Assembly: GCA_012798435.1 (NCBI GenBank)
Contig: JAAZNF010000043.1
Span: 16,016-80,015 of the forward strand
Length of the DNA stretch: 64,000 nucleotides
Direction of reading: 5' to 3'
Source of the DNA: Myxococcales bacterium
GTDB taxonomy: Bacteria > Myxococcota > B64-G9
Below the pieces are notes generated by a model. That model was given only the letters and a program-made list of their open reading frames with translations. It was not told the origin of the DNA and ran no database searches. Below are positions 33,602 to 41,400 of the stretch, piece after piece; the stretch's first letter is position 1; each line of letters starts with the position of its first letter. The position numbers and the translations under genes are program-made.

Positions 33602-34654
33602 CTAGCGTCCCTCGCCCCCCGCCGGGGGCGGAGCGGGCGGCGAGGGCGGTGTGGGCGGAGTCGGTGGAGTCGGCGCCGTGGGCGCTTGTGGCGGGACGGG
33701 TGGCGTCTCCGGCGGCGGCTCGCACAGCGCCTTGAACTGGTCCTGCACCACCTGGGAGCTCTTCACCGAAAGCTCGCGGGCCCGGGCAAAACGCGCGCGC
33801 GCCTCGTCGCACAGGGTGAGCGTGGTGAGCACGACCGCGGCGTTGTGCTGCGCCTCGGGGAACTCGTCCTTGAGCCGGATGGCCGAGAGGTACTCGCGGG
33901 CGGCATCCTCCAGCCGGTCGGCCTTGGTGAAGGCCAGCCCCAGGGTGTAGTGGGCCACCGCCGAGGTCGGGTCCTGGCTCACCGCCTTCTCCAGCTCCGC
34001 GATGGCCTCGGGGAGCTTCCCGGCCTGGGTGAGGAACAGCCCCAGGTTGTTGCGCGCGTTGACGTCGTCGGGCTTCAGCTCCACCGCCTTCTGCCCGGCG
34101 GCGATGGCTTCCTCCAGCCGCCCCTGGCCGAAGAGCGACAGCGACAGCTGCGCCCAACCGACGGCCGAGGCGGGATCGGCCTCCACCAGGGTACGCAGCT
34201 CACGCTCGGCCTCCTCGCGCTTTCCCAGCTTGCGCAGCAGCCCCGCCAGGGACAGGCGTACCTCGGAGGCGTCCTTCTTCCACATCAGGGCCTTGCGGTA
34301 GGACTCCACCGCCGATTCGCGATCGCCGCGCCGCTCCAGGGCCTGGGCCATGTGGAGGTGGATGTCCGGGTTGTCGGCCTGGGCCGCCAGGGCCTTGCGC
34401 AGGTGCGCCAGCCCCTCGGGCAGCGTGGCGTCCTTCTGGCACAGCAAGAAGCCCAGCCGGTGCTCGACGTCCATGTCCTTGGGGTAGAGCTTGAGAAAGC
34501 GGCGGCAGGCCTCGACGCCGTTCTTCTCTCCTTCGTCGAGGCACTTCTCCCGGATGGTCTGGTAGGCGGGGACGACCCCCTCCTCCTCCACGGGCTTGAC
34601 CCCGGCGCAGCCGCACACCCAACCGACGAGCAGCAAACATCCGATCGTCCTCAT
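33602..34654 (-). CDS. TPR-repeat lipoprotein with proline-rich tail
   Basis: A 350-residue exported protein with a lipoprotein signal (MRTIGCLLLVGWVCGC) and about seven consecutive tetratricopeptide repeats (about 60-300; for example AVELKPDDVNARNNLGLFL and AVSQDPTSAVAHYTLGLAF). The final 35 residues are Pro/Thr-rich (PPTPPTPPSPPAPP) and may reach through or bind the wall. TPR lipoproteins usually scaffold outer-membrane or secretion complexes; no specific partner can be named. Start at 34654 has GGGAGAG upstream. It diverges from the small lipoprotein gene at 34812. Confidence 0.82.
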   Translation of the reverse strand: MRTIGCLLLVGWVCGCAGVKPVEEEGVVPAYQTIREKCLDEGEKNGVEACRRFLKLYPKDMDVEHRLGFLLCQKDATLPEGLAHLRKALAAQADNPDIHLHMAQALERRGDRESAVESYRKALMWKKDASEVRLSLAGLLRKLGKREEAERELRTLVEADPASAVGWAQLSLSLFGQGRLEEAIAAGQKAVELKPDDVNARNNLGLFLTQAGKLPEAIAELEKAVSQDPTSAVAHYTLGLAFTKADRLEDAAREYLSAIRLKDEFPEAQHNAAVVLTTLTLCDEARARFARARELSVKSSQVVQDQFKALCEPPPETPPVPPQAPTAPTPPTPPTPPSPPAPPPAGGEGR

Positions 34655-34682
34655 GTTCTCTCTCCCTGAAAAGAGCCTGCCG

Positions 34683-34711
34683 AAGCTATGCCAGGGCCGC
34701 GGCCCTGTCAA
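34683..34711 (-). promoter_or_regulatory. Promoter of the TPR lipoprotein gene
   Basis: Minus-strand TTGACA at 34711-34706, 17-nt spacer containing a GGGCCGCGGCCC palindrome, and TAGCTT at 34688-34683, 28 bp before the start codon. Confidence 0.6.
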
Positions 34712-34733
34712 ATGGCGGCAATCGCCTTTTTGC

Positions 34734-34762
34734 TTGACGAACCTCCTCAAGTCTGGTTTGCT
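34734..34762 (+). promoter_or_regulatory. Promoter of the small lipoprotein/TetR operon
   Basis: TTGACG at 34734-34739, a 17-nt spacer and TTTGCT at 34757-34762, 49 bp before the ATG at 34812. It is back-to-back with the divergent promoter at 34683-34711. Confidence 0.45.
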
Positions 34763-34811
34763 CCGCCCATTATTCACGTAGGCCCATCAGGGCCGAATCC
34801 GGAGGAAAACC

Positions 34812-35216
34812 ATGAGAAAGTCCCTGACCCTGGCGGTGTGCATCATCGCGGCGCTCTCGCTCGCGCTCTCGTTCGGCTGCTCCAAGAAGGCGAGCTCGGA
34901 TCCCGGCGAGTTCATGGTGAGCTACACCAAGGACATGCTGAAGATCATCAAGGACAACAGCGGCGACTGCGACAAGGCCATCAAGGAGCTCCAGGCCTTC
35001 GCCGACAAGAACAAGTCGGCCATCGAGGACATGAAGAAGGCCGCCCAGGAGATGGAGTCGAAGATGTCCGACGAGGAGAAGAAGGCCTACGGCGAGAAGA
35101 TGATGCAGAAGCTCCAACCCATCATGCAGGAGAGCATGGGCACCATCATGGAGTTCAGCCAGAAGTGCCCCGAGCAGGCCCAGAAGCTCGGCGAAGTGAT
35201 GGGCAACCTGAAGTAG
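34812..35216 (+). CDS. Small helical lipoprotein
   Basis: A 134-residue protein with a lipobox (LSFGC, Cys at 23) and a mature part made almost wholly of charged amphipathic helices rich in Met, Lys and Glu (for example DMKKAAQEMESKMSDEEKKA), with two more Cys. No family recognised. Ribosome site GGAGGA lies 6 nt upstream. The TetR gene starts one base after its stop codon, so they are one operon. Confidence 0.8.
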   Translation: MRKSLTLAVCIIAALSLALSFGCSKKASSDPGEFMVSYTKDMLKIIKDNSGDCDKAIKELQAFADKNKSAIEDMKKAAQEMESKMSDEEKKAYGEKMMQKLQPIMQESMGTIMEFSQKCPEQAQKLGEVMGNLK

Positions 35217-35217
35217 T

Positions 35218-35850
35218 GTGACCCGCAGAAGAGAACGCCAACAAGATCTTCTCTCTGCCGCGGTGGAGGTGTTTGCCCGCAAGGGCTACCACGCCTCTAC
35301 CATCTCCGACATCATCGCCATCGCCGGGGTGGCCCGGGGGACCTTCTACCTCTATTTCAAGAGCAAGCGGGCCATCTTCAGCCGCCTGCTCGCCGACCTG
35401 TTCGCGGAGTTGGAGGGGAAGGTGCACAGGCTCGACGAGCGCCGCTCGGCGCAGGAGAACCTCGATCTGCTGCGCGCGAACATCCGCGAGGTCATGGGCT
35501 ACCTGCTCGAACGCCCGGCGCTGCTGCGGATCCTGCTGTGGGAGGCGGTCGGGCTGGACTCGGAGTTCGACTCCCAGCTCGGGGCGTTCTACCGCCGCCT
35601 GACGGATCTCATCCAGCGCTCGCTGCGGCTGGGCATCGCCATGGGGCTGCTGCGGAAACTGGAGCCGGGAGTGGTGAGCCTGAGCGTGCTGGGCTCGATC
35701 CGGGAAGTATTGTTTCGAGTGTCGCTGGGCGAGCGGCTGCCGGGGCTCGATGCCCTGGTGGACGAGATCCTGCGCTTCATCGTGCACGGGCTCTTCGTGC
35801 CCCAGGTGGCCGCCTCGCTCGAATCCGCAGGATTGGGAGGTGCGCCGTGA
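35218..35850 (+). CDS. TetR/AcrR-family transcriptional regulator
   Basis: A 210-residue regulator. The N-terminal helix-turn-helix (about 5-50) is typical: LLSAAVEVFARKGYHASTISDIIAIAGVARGTFYLYFKSKRAIF. The C-terminal ligand-binding domain is helical and has Leu-rich stretches. GTG start directly after the preceding stop; no clear ribosome site, so translation is probably coupled. It overlaps the next lipoprotein-like gene by 4 bp (GTGA). Likely controls its own operon. Confidence 0.92.
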   Translation: MTRRRERQQDLLSAAVEVFARKGYHASTISDIIAIAGVARGTFYLYFKSKRAIFSRLLADLFAELEGKVHRLDERRSAQENLDLLRANIREVMGYLLERPALLRILLWEAVGLDSEFDSQLGAFYRRLTDLIQRSLRLGIAMGLLRKLEPGVVSLSVLGSIREVLFRVSLGERLPGLDALVDEILRFIVHGLFVPQVAASLESAGLGGAP

Positions 35851-36524
35851 AAAGTACCATGAGCTTTTCGTGGTTGGTCCTGCTGGCCGCTCTGGCCATG
35901 ACGGACTGCAAGTGTGAGAAGAGCGAACTCGGCAAGATCATCAACACCTTCGGAAAACTAGGCATGGGAGAGGACGAGCCCGAGGAGAAAAAGCCCGCGA
36001 AGCCGAAAGACTTTCGCCTGCGCCACTGGCAGCAGGACATCGACGGCGGGCGGACGCGGGCGCTGGCCGAGATCGAGGTGGAGTACGCCATCGACCGCGA
36101 CCGGCTGGAGAAGACCCTGCGGGACGCCTGCCATGACGACGATCTGTTGCGCGGCGCGGCGGTGGTCAAGGTGGTGGCCTGGCCGGGCTCCATCGAGCGG
36201 CTGGCCCGGCCGCTGGGGACCTCGGTGTTCGCGCGCGACGGCCACGGCTGGGAAGGGGATCGCGTCAGCTACGAGAGCATCGAAGTCTACCTGCCCAGCC
36301 CGGCCCAGCTGCAGCAGCAGAAGATCGCGCCCATCTCCGAGAAGGAGTACCTGCAGATCCTGGGGGTCGATCGGCTGCTACGAGAGGGAAAAACCGAGGC
36401 GGAGGCCGTGGCCGCCACCGCGGAGCGCCACAACGTCTCGCCCGAAGAGATCCGCGCCTCGCTGGATCACGCCTCCCGGCTGTGGGGCCGTCCCGCCCCC
36501 AAGAAGCCCCCCCAAAACCCCTGA
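35847..36524 (+). CDS. Exported lipoprotein-like protein of unknown function
   Basis: A 225-residue protein starting at GTG with GGGAGG upstream. The N-terminus is signal-like (SFSWLVLLAALAMTDC), with Cys at about 20 and 22; the lipobox is imperfect because Asp precedes the Cys. The mature part has a charged linker, an alpha/beta region (about 55-150) and a C-terminal helical segment (EKEYLQILGVDRLLREGKTEAEAV...EIRASLDHAS) and a Pro-rich end. No family recognised. Third gene of the small-lipoprotein/TetR operon. Confidence 0.75.
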   Translation: MKSTMSFSWLVLLAALAMTDCKCEKSELGKIINTFGKLGMGEDEPEEKKPAKPKDFRLRHWQQDIDGGRTRALAEIEVEYAIDRDRLEKTLRDACHDDDLLRGAAVVKVVAWPGSIERLARPLGTSVFARDGHGWEGDRVSYESIEVYLPSPAQLQQQKIAPISEKEYLQILGVDRLLREGKTEAEAVAATAERHNVSPEEIRASLDHASRLWGRPAPKKPPQNP

Positions 36525-36633
36525 CCCCGCCCCGTGTTCCGTTGCTCACGGACACCCGCTCCTGCCCTGGCCTGCCAGCACATGAGGCTGGCTTGTTCGG
36601 CGGGTAGATCGTTCCGATGGCCGGATGGGATAT

Positions 36634-36671
36634 CGCGCGTGAACGCGCTGGCTCTCTCGGCCCCGCAACCA
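36634..36671. repeat. Decayed hairpin element E, copy 3
   Basis: CGCGCGTGAACGCGCTGGCTCTCTCGG... keeps the left stem and part of the loop of element E, but the right arm reads CCCCGCAACC. The convergent gap 36525-36763 also has a GCCAGC/GCTGGC inverted repeat near 36570 and no gene I can support. Confidence 0.4.
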
Positions 36672-36763
36672 GGCGAGCCTTCGCATCCCCAGCACGGTCT
36701 TCGGAGAGAATTCACGACCCCAGCGAACGAAGATCCGATGCCGGGGAGAGTCTCCTGGCGGGC

Positions 36764-37807
36764 TCAGAAGTCCTCGTCGGTCCAGTCGTCGGACTTGCGG
36801 GCCGGCGCCTTGGCGGGCTCCTCGGCCGGCTTGTCGGCCTTCTCCGGCGCGGGTTGAGCGGCGGGCGCCGAGCCGGTGAGCCTGGCGTAGGAAACCCACT
36901 CGGCCAGATCGATCTCGGCGACGTAGGTGTCGTCGTTCTTCTCGCCCAGCAGCACCGAGGTGATCTTGAGCTGGACGCTCACCGCTCCCCGCTTTTGCAG
37001 GCGCACATAGCGCATGACGGGTTTGTTGGAAAAGGAGATGTCGACCTTGTCACCGTACAGCCCCAGGCCGAGGTCGGCCTCGAAATCCACCTGCCCCTCG
37101 GCATCGTAACGGTCGGAGGAGGTCTCGACGGTGAACTCACCGCGGTGCAACCGGTTGTTGTCCTTCCACTCGCGCGGGGAGCGGAAGTTCCCGTGCAGCA
37201 CACCGGCCAGCCCCAGGTCCACCGGCCGCCGAAACTCGATCGTCACGGTCTCGTCCACCCCGGTGCCATCGGCGCCCTCGGCCCAAGCGGTGCGCAGGTC
37301 CTGATCGAAAGCGTGCTCAGGCTTCACCCCTTCGTGCTTGAGGGTCGAGGAGGCGGTGACCTTCGCTTCGGCGAAGGGGCTCTCGGGATCCTGTCGCAGG
37401 AAGAAGTCTTTCGAGCGAACCAGCGTGCGGGGAAAAGTCTTGACGCCCTGGGGGCCGGTCTGCACGAACTCGATGCTCAGATCCCGTCCCGCCACGGAGG
37501 CCTTCTTGGGGTACACCGACTCGAAGAAGAGGTGCAGCAAGACCTTCCAGTCGGCACCCATCGGCGACAGCACCAGCAGGCCGCCGGCCTGGTTCACCGC
37601 GTCCTCGGCTTCCCGGTACAGCACCAGCGTGTCGCTGCGTCCATCCCCGTCCAAATCGCCCTGGGTCACGGCGCTCACCACGAAGTGGGCCGAGATGCCG
37701 CGGAAGAACTGCGAACGCTTGAAGTCCTCCTCCTCGGCGCGGGCGGTGCCCGAAGCGCACAGCCAACACCCGCACCATACGGCCCATAATGACAGCAGCG
37801 ACTTCAC
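36764..37807 (-). CDS. Exported discoidin/NADase-type glycan-binding domain protein
   Basis: A 347-residue secreted protein (signal peptide about 1-24, ending ARA). An FG-GAP-like calcium motif (DLDGDGRSDTLVLY) lies at about 45-60 and a lipocalin-like region follows. From about 145 to 300 is a discoidin-like fold with the pattern ASSTLKHEG..PEHAFDQDLRTAWAEGADGTGVDETVTIEF, found in NADase-type glycan-binding domains. The C-terminus is a Lys/Pro/Ala-rich tail ending DDWTDEDF. No enzyme motif. GTG at 37807 has GGAG upstream and gives the best signal peptide; GTG at 37822 is the alternative. It has a good promoter at 37865-37893. Confidence 0.75.
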   Translation of the reverse strand: MKSLLSLWAVWCGCWLCASGTARAEEEDFKRSQFFRGISAHFVVSAVTQGDLDGDGRSDTLVLYREAEDAVNQAGGLLVLSPMGADWKVLLHLFFESVYPKKASVAGRDLSIEFVQTGPQGVKTFPRTLVRSKDFFLRQDPESPFAEAKVTASSTLKHEGVKPEHAFDQDLRTAWAEGADGTGVDETVTIEFRRPVDLGLAGVLHGNFRSPREWKDNNRLHRGEFTVETSSDRYDAEGQVDFEADLGLGLYGDKVDISFSNKPVMRYVRLQKRGAVSVQLKITSVLLGEKNDDTYVAEIDLAEWVSYARLTGSAPAAQPAPEKADKPAEEPAKAPARKSDDWTDEDF

Positions 37808-37864
37808 GGCCTGCCACTCCACGGTACGTCCAGGGCGAATCGGGCCCCCGGTAATCCCGAGTGC

Positions 37865-37893
37865 ATGCTATTGCACAGAACGCAACCTGTCAA
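37865..37893 (-). promoter_or_regulatory. Promoter of the discoidin-like gene
   Basis: Minus-strand TTGACA at 37893-37888, 17-nt spacer, TAGCAT at 37870-37865. The surroundings are unusually AT-rich for this genome. Confidence 0.65.
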
Positions 37894-37942
37894 TAAAACA
37901 GCATGTTTGCGGCCCGCGCGACCAGTGTAGTGTGATAGCCTC

Positions 37943-38000
37943 CGCCCGACATGTGCTGTAAATGGCCTTCGGTCGCTTCGCGACTCGCTACGCTCGCCAT
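37943..38000 (+). repeat. Dispersed repeat F, copy 2
   Basis: GCCCGACATGTGCTGTAAATGGCC, then CTTCGG and CTTCGCGACTCGCTACGCT: the same succession as at 24729-24830. An outer GCCCGAC/GTCGGGC inverted repeat spans about 37944-38016. It lies between the end of the chemosensory operon and the discoidin-like gene. Confidence 0.55.
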
Positions 38001-38053
38001 GGACAGCGGTCGGGCTGCGGCTGGACCTCCGCTCGGCATGTCCTGACGGCCAT

Positions 38054-38431
38054 TCAGATCTTCAGCAATTCGCGGACGCAGCGGATGACCTGGGAGGCCT
38101 GGATGGGCTTGGTGATGTAGGCGTTGGCACCCAGGTTGAGCGCGCGCTGGCGGTCCTCGGCGGCGCCCTCGGTGGTGATGATCACGATGGGGATGCCCTT
38201 GTGCACCTCGTCGCGACGCACCAGGCTCACCAATTTCAACCCGTCCATGACCGGCATGTTGATGTCCGTGATCAAGATGTCGAATCGTGATCCGGCCAGC
38301 TTCTTGAGCCCGTCCACGCCGTCATCGGCCTCGACCACGTCCAGGCCCTTGATGCGGCGCAGGGCGAAGCCGATGAGCTGACGCATGGTGGGCGAATCTT
38401 CGACGATCAGGGCACGAAGGTTTTCCGACAT
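38054..38431 (-). CDS. cheY: CheY-like response regulator, end of chemosensory operon
   Basis: A 125-residue single receiver domain: E11/D12, phosphoacceptor D56 in LITDINMP, Thr in IITTEG, Lys in ITKPI. ITTEGA and NAYITKP are typical of chemotaxis CheY proteins. Start at 38431 is 11 bp downstream of the GAF protein stop. It is the second CheY of the operon, so one may be the output and the other a phosphate sink. Confidence 0.92.
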   Translation of the reverse strand: MSENLRALIVEDSPTMRQLIGFALRRIKGLDVVEADDGVDGLKKLAGSRFDILITDINMPVMDGLKLVSLVRRDEVHKGIPIVIITTEGAAEDRQRALNLGANAYITKPIQASQVIRCVRELLKI

Positions 38432-38441
38432 CGCGGCCACC

Positions 38442-39356
38442 TCAGGGTTTGGCCTCTTGCACAAGTCGCGACCAGACCGCCTTGCCATCCCAGCGCTGGC
38501 TTCCCGCGGGTGCGGCGCCCAGCCAGGCCGCTTGCAGCGCCACGGCCGCGTGGCCCGCCAGCAAGCGGAACAACTCCTGGTCGAGCTCGGTCACGCTCGG
38601 TTTCTGCACCAGGAAACTGTATATGACGAACATACCCAGCAGCTCATCCGAAAGCACCAGCGGAATGCACACCCGGGGGTGCAACACCACGGAGCCCCGT
38701 GCCGGGGGCGCCCCCAGATACACCAGGCGTCGCTGCGCCGCCCGCCCGGTCACCCCCCGCCCCGGCCAGATGGGCGGCAAGCGGCCGAGCTCTCGGCCCT
38801 CGGCCCGTGCCGGGAGCAGGCGCCGGCCGACCCGCAAGTAGAGGGCCAGATCGCGGGTGCCGACCAGGTTGACCAGGATCTCGAAGCAGTGATCGATCAC
38901 CCGCTTCAGATCGAGGGTCGAGTGCAGCGCGAAGCTGGCCACGTACAGGTTGGCCAGGCGGTTGTTCTCCTCCTCGATCTCCTGGTAGCGCTGCACAAAG
39001 TCGCGGTTCTCTTCCTCGACGGCCCGAAAGCGGTCCAGCAACTGGTTGCGCTCGTTCTCGACCGAGCGCATGCGATCGATGAGCTCCACGTAGGACACCG
39101 GAGAAACCGCCTGCCGCGCCAACTGGCGGTTCTCTTCCTCGAGCTGGACCAGTCGGAAGCGCAGCCGCTCGTTCTCCTGCAACAGCTCCTCGGTGAACTC
39201 CACCCCGCGCCGGAACATCTGGAGCAGCTCGTCCTTGCGGGACTCGCGCGCGCCTTGCGAGGACGGCGTGGCCGGGGCATTCGCCGGAGCCATCGAGTGG
39301 ATCTGGGACACGGGCCTGGCTTTTCCACGTCGGGCCACCCGGACATCCTTTCGCAT
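38442..39356 (-). CDS. Coiled-coil GAF-domain protein in chemosensory operon
   Basis: About 304 residues. After a basic, Ala-rich N-terminus comes a long coiled coil (roughly 40-135; FRRGVEFTEELLQENERLRFRL...EEENRQLAR and EIEEENNRLANLYVAS) and a GAF-like domain (about 135-285; TLDLKRVIDHCFEILVNLVGTRDLALYL, ICIPLVLSDELLGMFVI). GAF domains bind small ligands or dimerise. A soluble sensor or scaffold that feeds the CheA kinase is plausible. The start is uncertain: an upstream codon at 39404 and a Met at 39293 are alternatives, none with a strong ribosome site. Confidence 0.75.
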   Translation of the reverse strand: MRKDVRVARRGKARPVSQIHSMAPANAPATPSSQGARESRKDELLQMFRRGVEFTEELLQENERLRFRLVQLEEENRQLARQAVSPVSYVELIDRMRSVENERNQLLDRFRAVEEENRDFVQRYQEIEEENNRLANLYVASFALHSTLDLKRVIDHCFEILVNLVGTRDLALYLRVGRRLLPARAEGRELGRLPPIWPGRGVTGRAAQRRLVYLGAPPARGSVVLHPRVCIPLVLSDELLGMFVIYSFLVQKPSVTELDQELFRLLAGHAAVALQAAWLGAAPAGSQRWDGKAVWSRLVQEAKP

Positions 39357-39419
39357 CTGCCCGCGGTCCCACAGCGACCAGTGAGGGCGCGGGAAATGTA
39401 GCACGACACAGCGCGCTCT

Positions 39420-40505
39420 TCAACTCTGGGATCCATTCTGGATCTTTTTCGAGAAGCGCTCCACCTCGGACGGAATCTCATCCAGGCGCAGCACCCGATC
39501 CACCAGCCCGGCGTCGATGGCCTCGCGCGGCATGCCGAAAATGACCGCGGTCTCCTGGCTCTCCGCCACCGTCCGCCCACCCCGCTCACGCACGCGGCGC
39601 ATGCCCAGACACCCATCGGAGCCCATGCCCGTGAGCAAGATGGCCAGCGTCCGTTCGCCCAGGGCCTCCGCCGCGCACGAAAACAGCTCGTCGATGGAGG
39701 GCACGTACTTGGCCCGCTCCGGTGCCGGGCGAACCTCCAGGACCAAGCGGTCGGCGCTCCAGCGCAGGCGGAGGTTGCGTCCTCCGGGGGCGATGTAGGC
39801 CCGCCCGGGCAGCGCCTCCTCTCCGTCCTCGGCCTCCTTGACCGGCAGGCCGGTGTAGCGGGCCAGTCGCTCGGCGAAGGCCTGGGTGAACTTCTCCGGC
39901 ATGTGCTGGGCCACCAGGTAGGAGAGCGGCAGCCCGCGCGGCAGGCTCTGGAACAACCGTTGCAGGGCCGGCGGCCCTCCGGTCGAGGCCCCGATGGCCA
40001 CCAGCCCCGTCTGCAGCGCGCGCCCGGCGGCGCCGGCCGGGGTGGTTCCCGGAGCACCGTCGATGGCGAGCGGCCTGCGCCCGACCCCGAAGGACAATTG
40101 CCGCACCATGAGCACCTTGGACAGAAGCTCGCTGGCGATCTCGGACAGCTCCGGCGAGATGTGGTGGGTGGGCTTGGCGATGAAGTCCAGCGCGCCCAGC
40201 TCCAGGGCCTTGAAGACGTTCTGCTTGCGGCTGTAGGAGCTGATGATGATCACCGGGGTGGGCTGGCGCTCCATCAGGATGCGCAGGAAGGTGAACCCGT
40301 CCATGCGCGGCATCTCCAGGTCCAGGGTGATGACGTCCGGCTTCAGCTCGAGCGCCAGGCGCAGCCCCTCCTCGCCGTCGGCGGCGCGGCCCACCACCTC
40401 CACCTCCTGGCTCTCCTCGAGGATCTGGGCGATGGTGGCCCGGTTGTAGGCCGAGTCATCGATCACCAGCGCGCGCACCCGGGTCTTGGGAGGGACGGCG
40501 TTCAT
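39420..40505 (-). CDS. cheB: Chemoreceptor methylesterase CheB
   Basis: A 361-residue protein: receiver domain (about 8-130; DLEMPRMDG with phospho-Asp, SSYS, FIAKPT) joined to the esterase domain with the Ser-His-Asp triad in AIGASTGGPPAL, AQHMPEKF and GMGSDG. It removes methyl groups from receptor glutamates and deamidates glutamines when phosphorylated by CheA. The start overlaps the cheR stop by one base. Confidence 0.95.
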   Translation of the reverse strand: MNAVPPKTRVRALVIDDSAYNRATIAQILEESQEVEVVGRAADGEEGLRLALELKPDVITLDLEMPRMDGFTFLRILMERQPTPVIIISSYSRKQNVFKALELGALDFIAKPTHHISPELSEIASELLSKVLMVRQLSFGVGRRPLAIDGAPGTTPAGAAGRALQTGLVAIGASTGGPPALQRLFQSLPRGLPLSYLVAQHMPEKFTQAFAERLARYTGLPVKEAEDGEEALPGRAYIAPGGRNLRLRWSADRLVLEVRPAPERAKYVPSIDELFSCAAEALGERTLAILLTGMGSDGCLGMRRVRERGGRTVAESQETAVIFGMPREAIDAGLVDRVLRLDEIPSEVERFSKKIQNGSQS

Positions 40506-41377
40506 CAGCGCACCTCGCTCCAGTCGGTAATCTCCGGCCGGCGGTAGACCATGTCGTTCTTGAGATACACCAGCTCGAAGTCCGTGCTCACGTTGACCAG
40601 CGACTCCGAGTGGCCCAGCAGGAGGTAGCCCCCCGGCCGCAGCTTGCGGTGGAAAGTACGGATCACCTTCAGGCGGGCCGCCTTGTCGAAGTAGATGAGT
40701 ACGTTGCGGCAGAACACGGCGTCCACCGGCCCGATCAGGTCCAGCATCTCCTCGTCCAGCAGGTTGAGGTGCCCGAAGCTCACCAGCGAGCGCAGGCTGT
40801 CGTCGATCTGGAAGCGGTTGTTCTCCAGCGGTTTGAAGTACTTGCGCATGATGTCCGGCGGCGTGGCGCGGAAGGACGACTTGCCGAAGATCCCCCGGCG
40901 GGCGATCTGCAACACCCGGCGCGAGATGTCGTTGCCGAAGATCTCGACGTTCCAGCCGGAGAGCAGCGGGCTTTCCCGGACCAGGATGGCGATGGTGTAG
41001 GCCTCCTCGCCCGAGGAGCACCCGGCCGACCAGATACGCAGCCGCCGATCGAGCGCGCGGCGCCGAATCAGGTCGGGGAGGATCTCCTCGGTAAAGGCCC
41101 GGAGCTGATATTCCTCGCGGAAGAAGTAGGTCTCGTTGGTGGTGAGCAGCTCGACGATCTGTTCCAGCTCCACCCGGCGTTCGGACCCGAAGCGCAGGTA
41201 GCGGTAGTACTCGCTGAAGGTACCGGCGCCGCGCTCGGCCAGCCGGGGATGGAGCCGCCGCTCCAGCAGGTACTTCACGTCGTCGTGGAAGAAGATTCCG
41301 CAGTGCTCGTAGACGAGATCCCGGATCAGCCGGAACTCCTCCGGGGACATCGACGTGCGCTCGCTCATGGGACCCAT
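40505..41377 (-). CDS. cheR: Chemoreceptor methyltransferase CheR
   Basis: About 290 residues. An N-terminal helical CheR_N domain (SPEEFRLIRDLVYEHCGIFF) and the SAM-binding domain with NETYFFRE, IWSAGCSSGEEAYTIA, FGNDISRRVL, CRNVLIYFD and LLLGHSES. It methylates receptor glutamates using SAM. There is no C-terminal pentapeptide-binding TPR. Starts at Met 41377, 41368 or 41350 are possible; 41377 has GGGGAG close upstream. Confidence 0.95.
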   Translation of the reverse strand: MGPMSERTSMSPEEFRLIRDLVYEHCGIFFHDDVKYLLERRLHPRLAERGAGTFSEYYRYLRFGSERRVELEQIVELLTTNETYFFREEYQLRAFTEEILPDLIRRRALDRRLRIWSAGCSSGEEAYTIAILVRESPLLSGWNVEIFGNDISRRVLQIARRGIFGKSSFRATPPDIMRKYFKPLENNRFQIDDSLRSLVSFGHLNLLDEEMLDLIGPVDAVFCRNVLIYFDKAARLKVIRTFHRKLRPGGYLLLGHSESLVNVSTDFELVYLKNDMVYRRPEITDWSEVR

Positions 41378-41400
41378 GTGCTCCCCGGTCCGGCCGGACC

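Noticed and set aside
36546..36899. Short open frames in the convergent gap near 36.6 kb
   Set aside because: They run through a decayed repeat E copy and the 3' end of the discoidin-like gene, without a start signal or recognisable protein.
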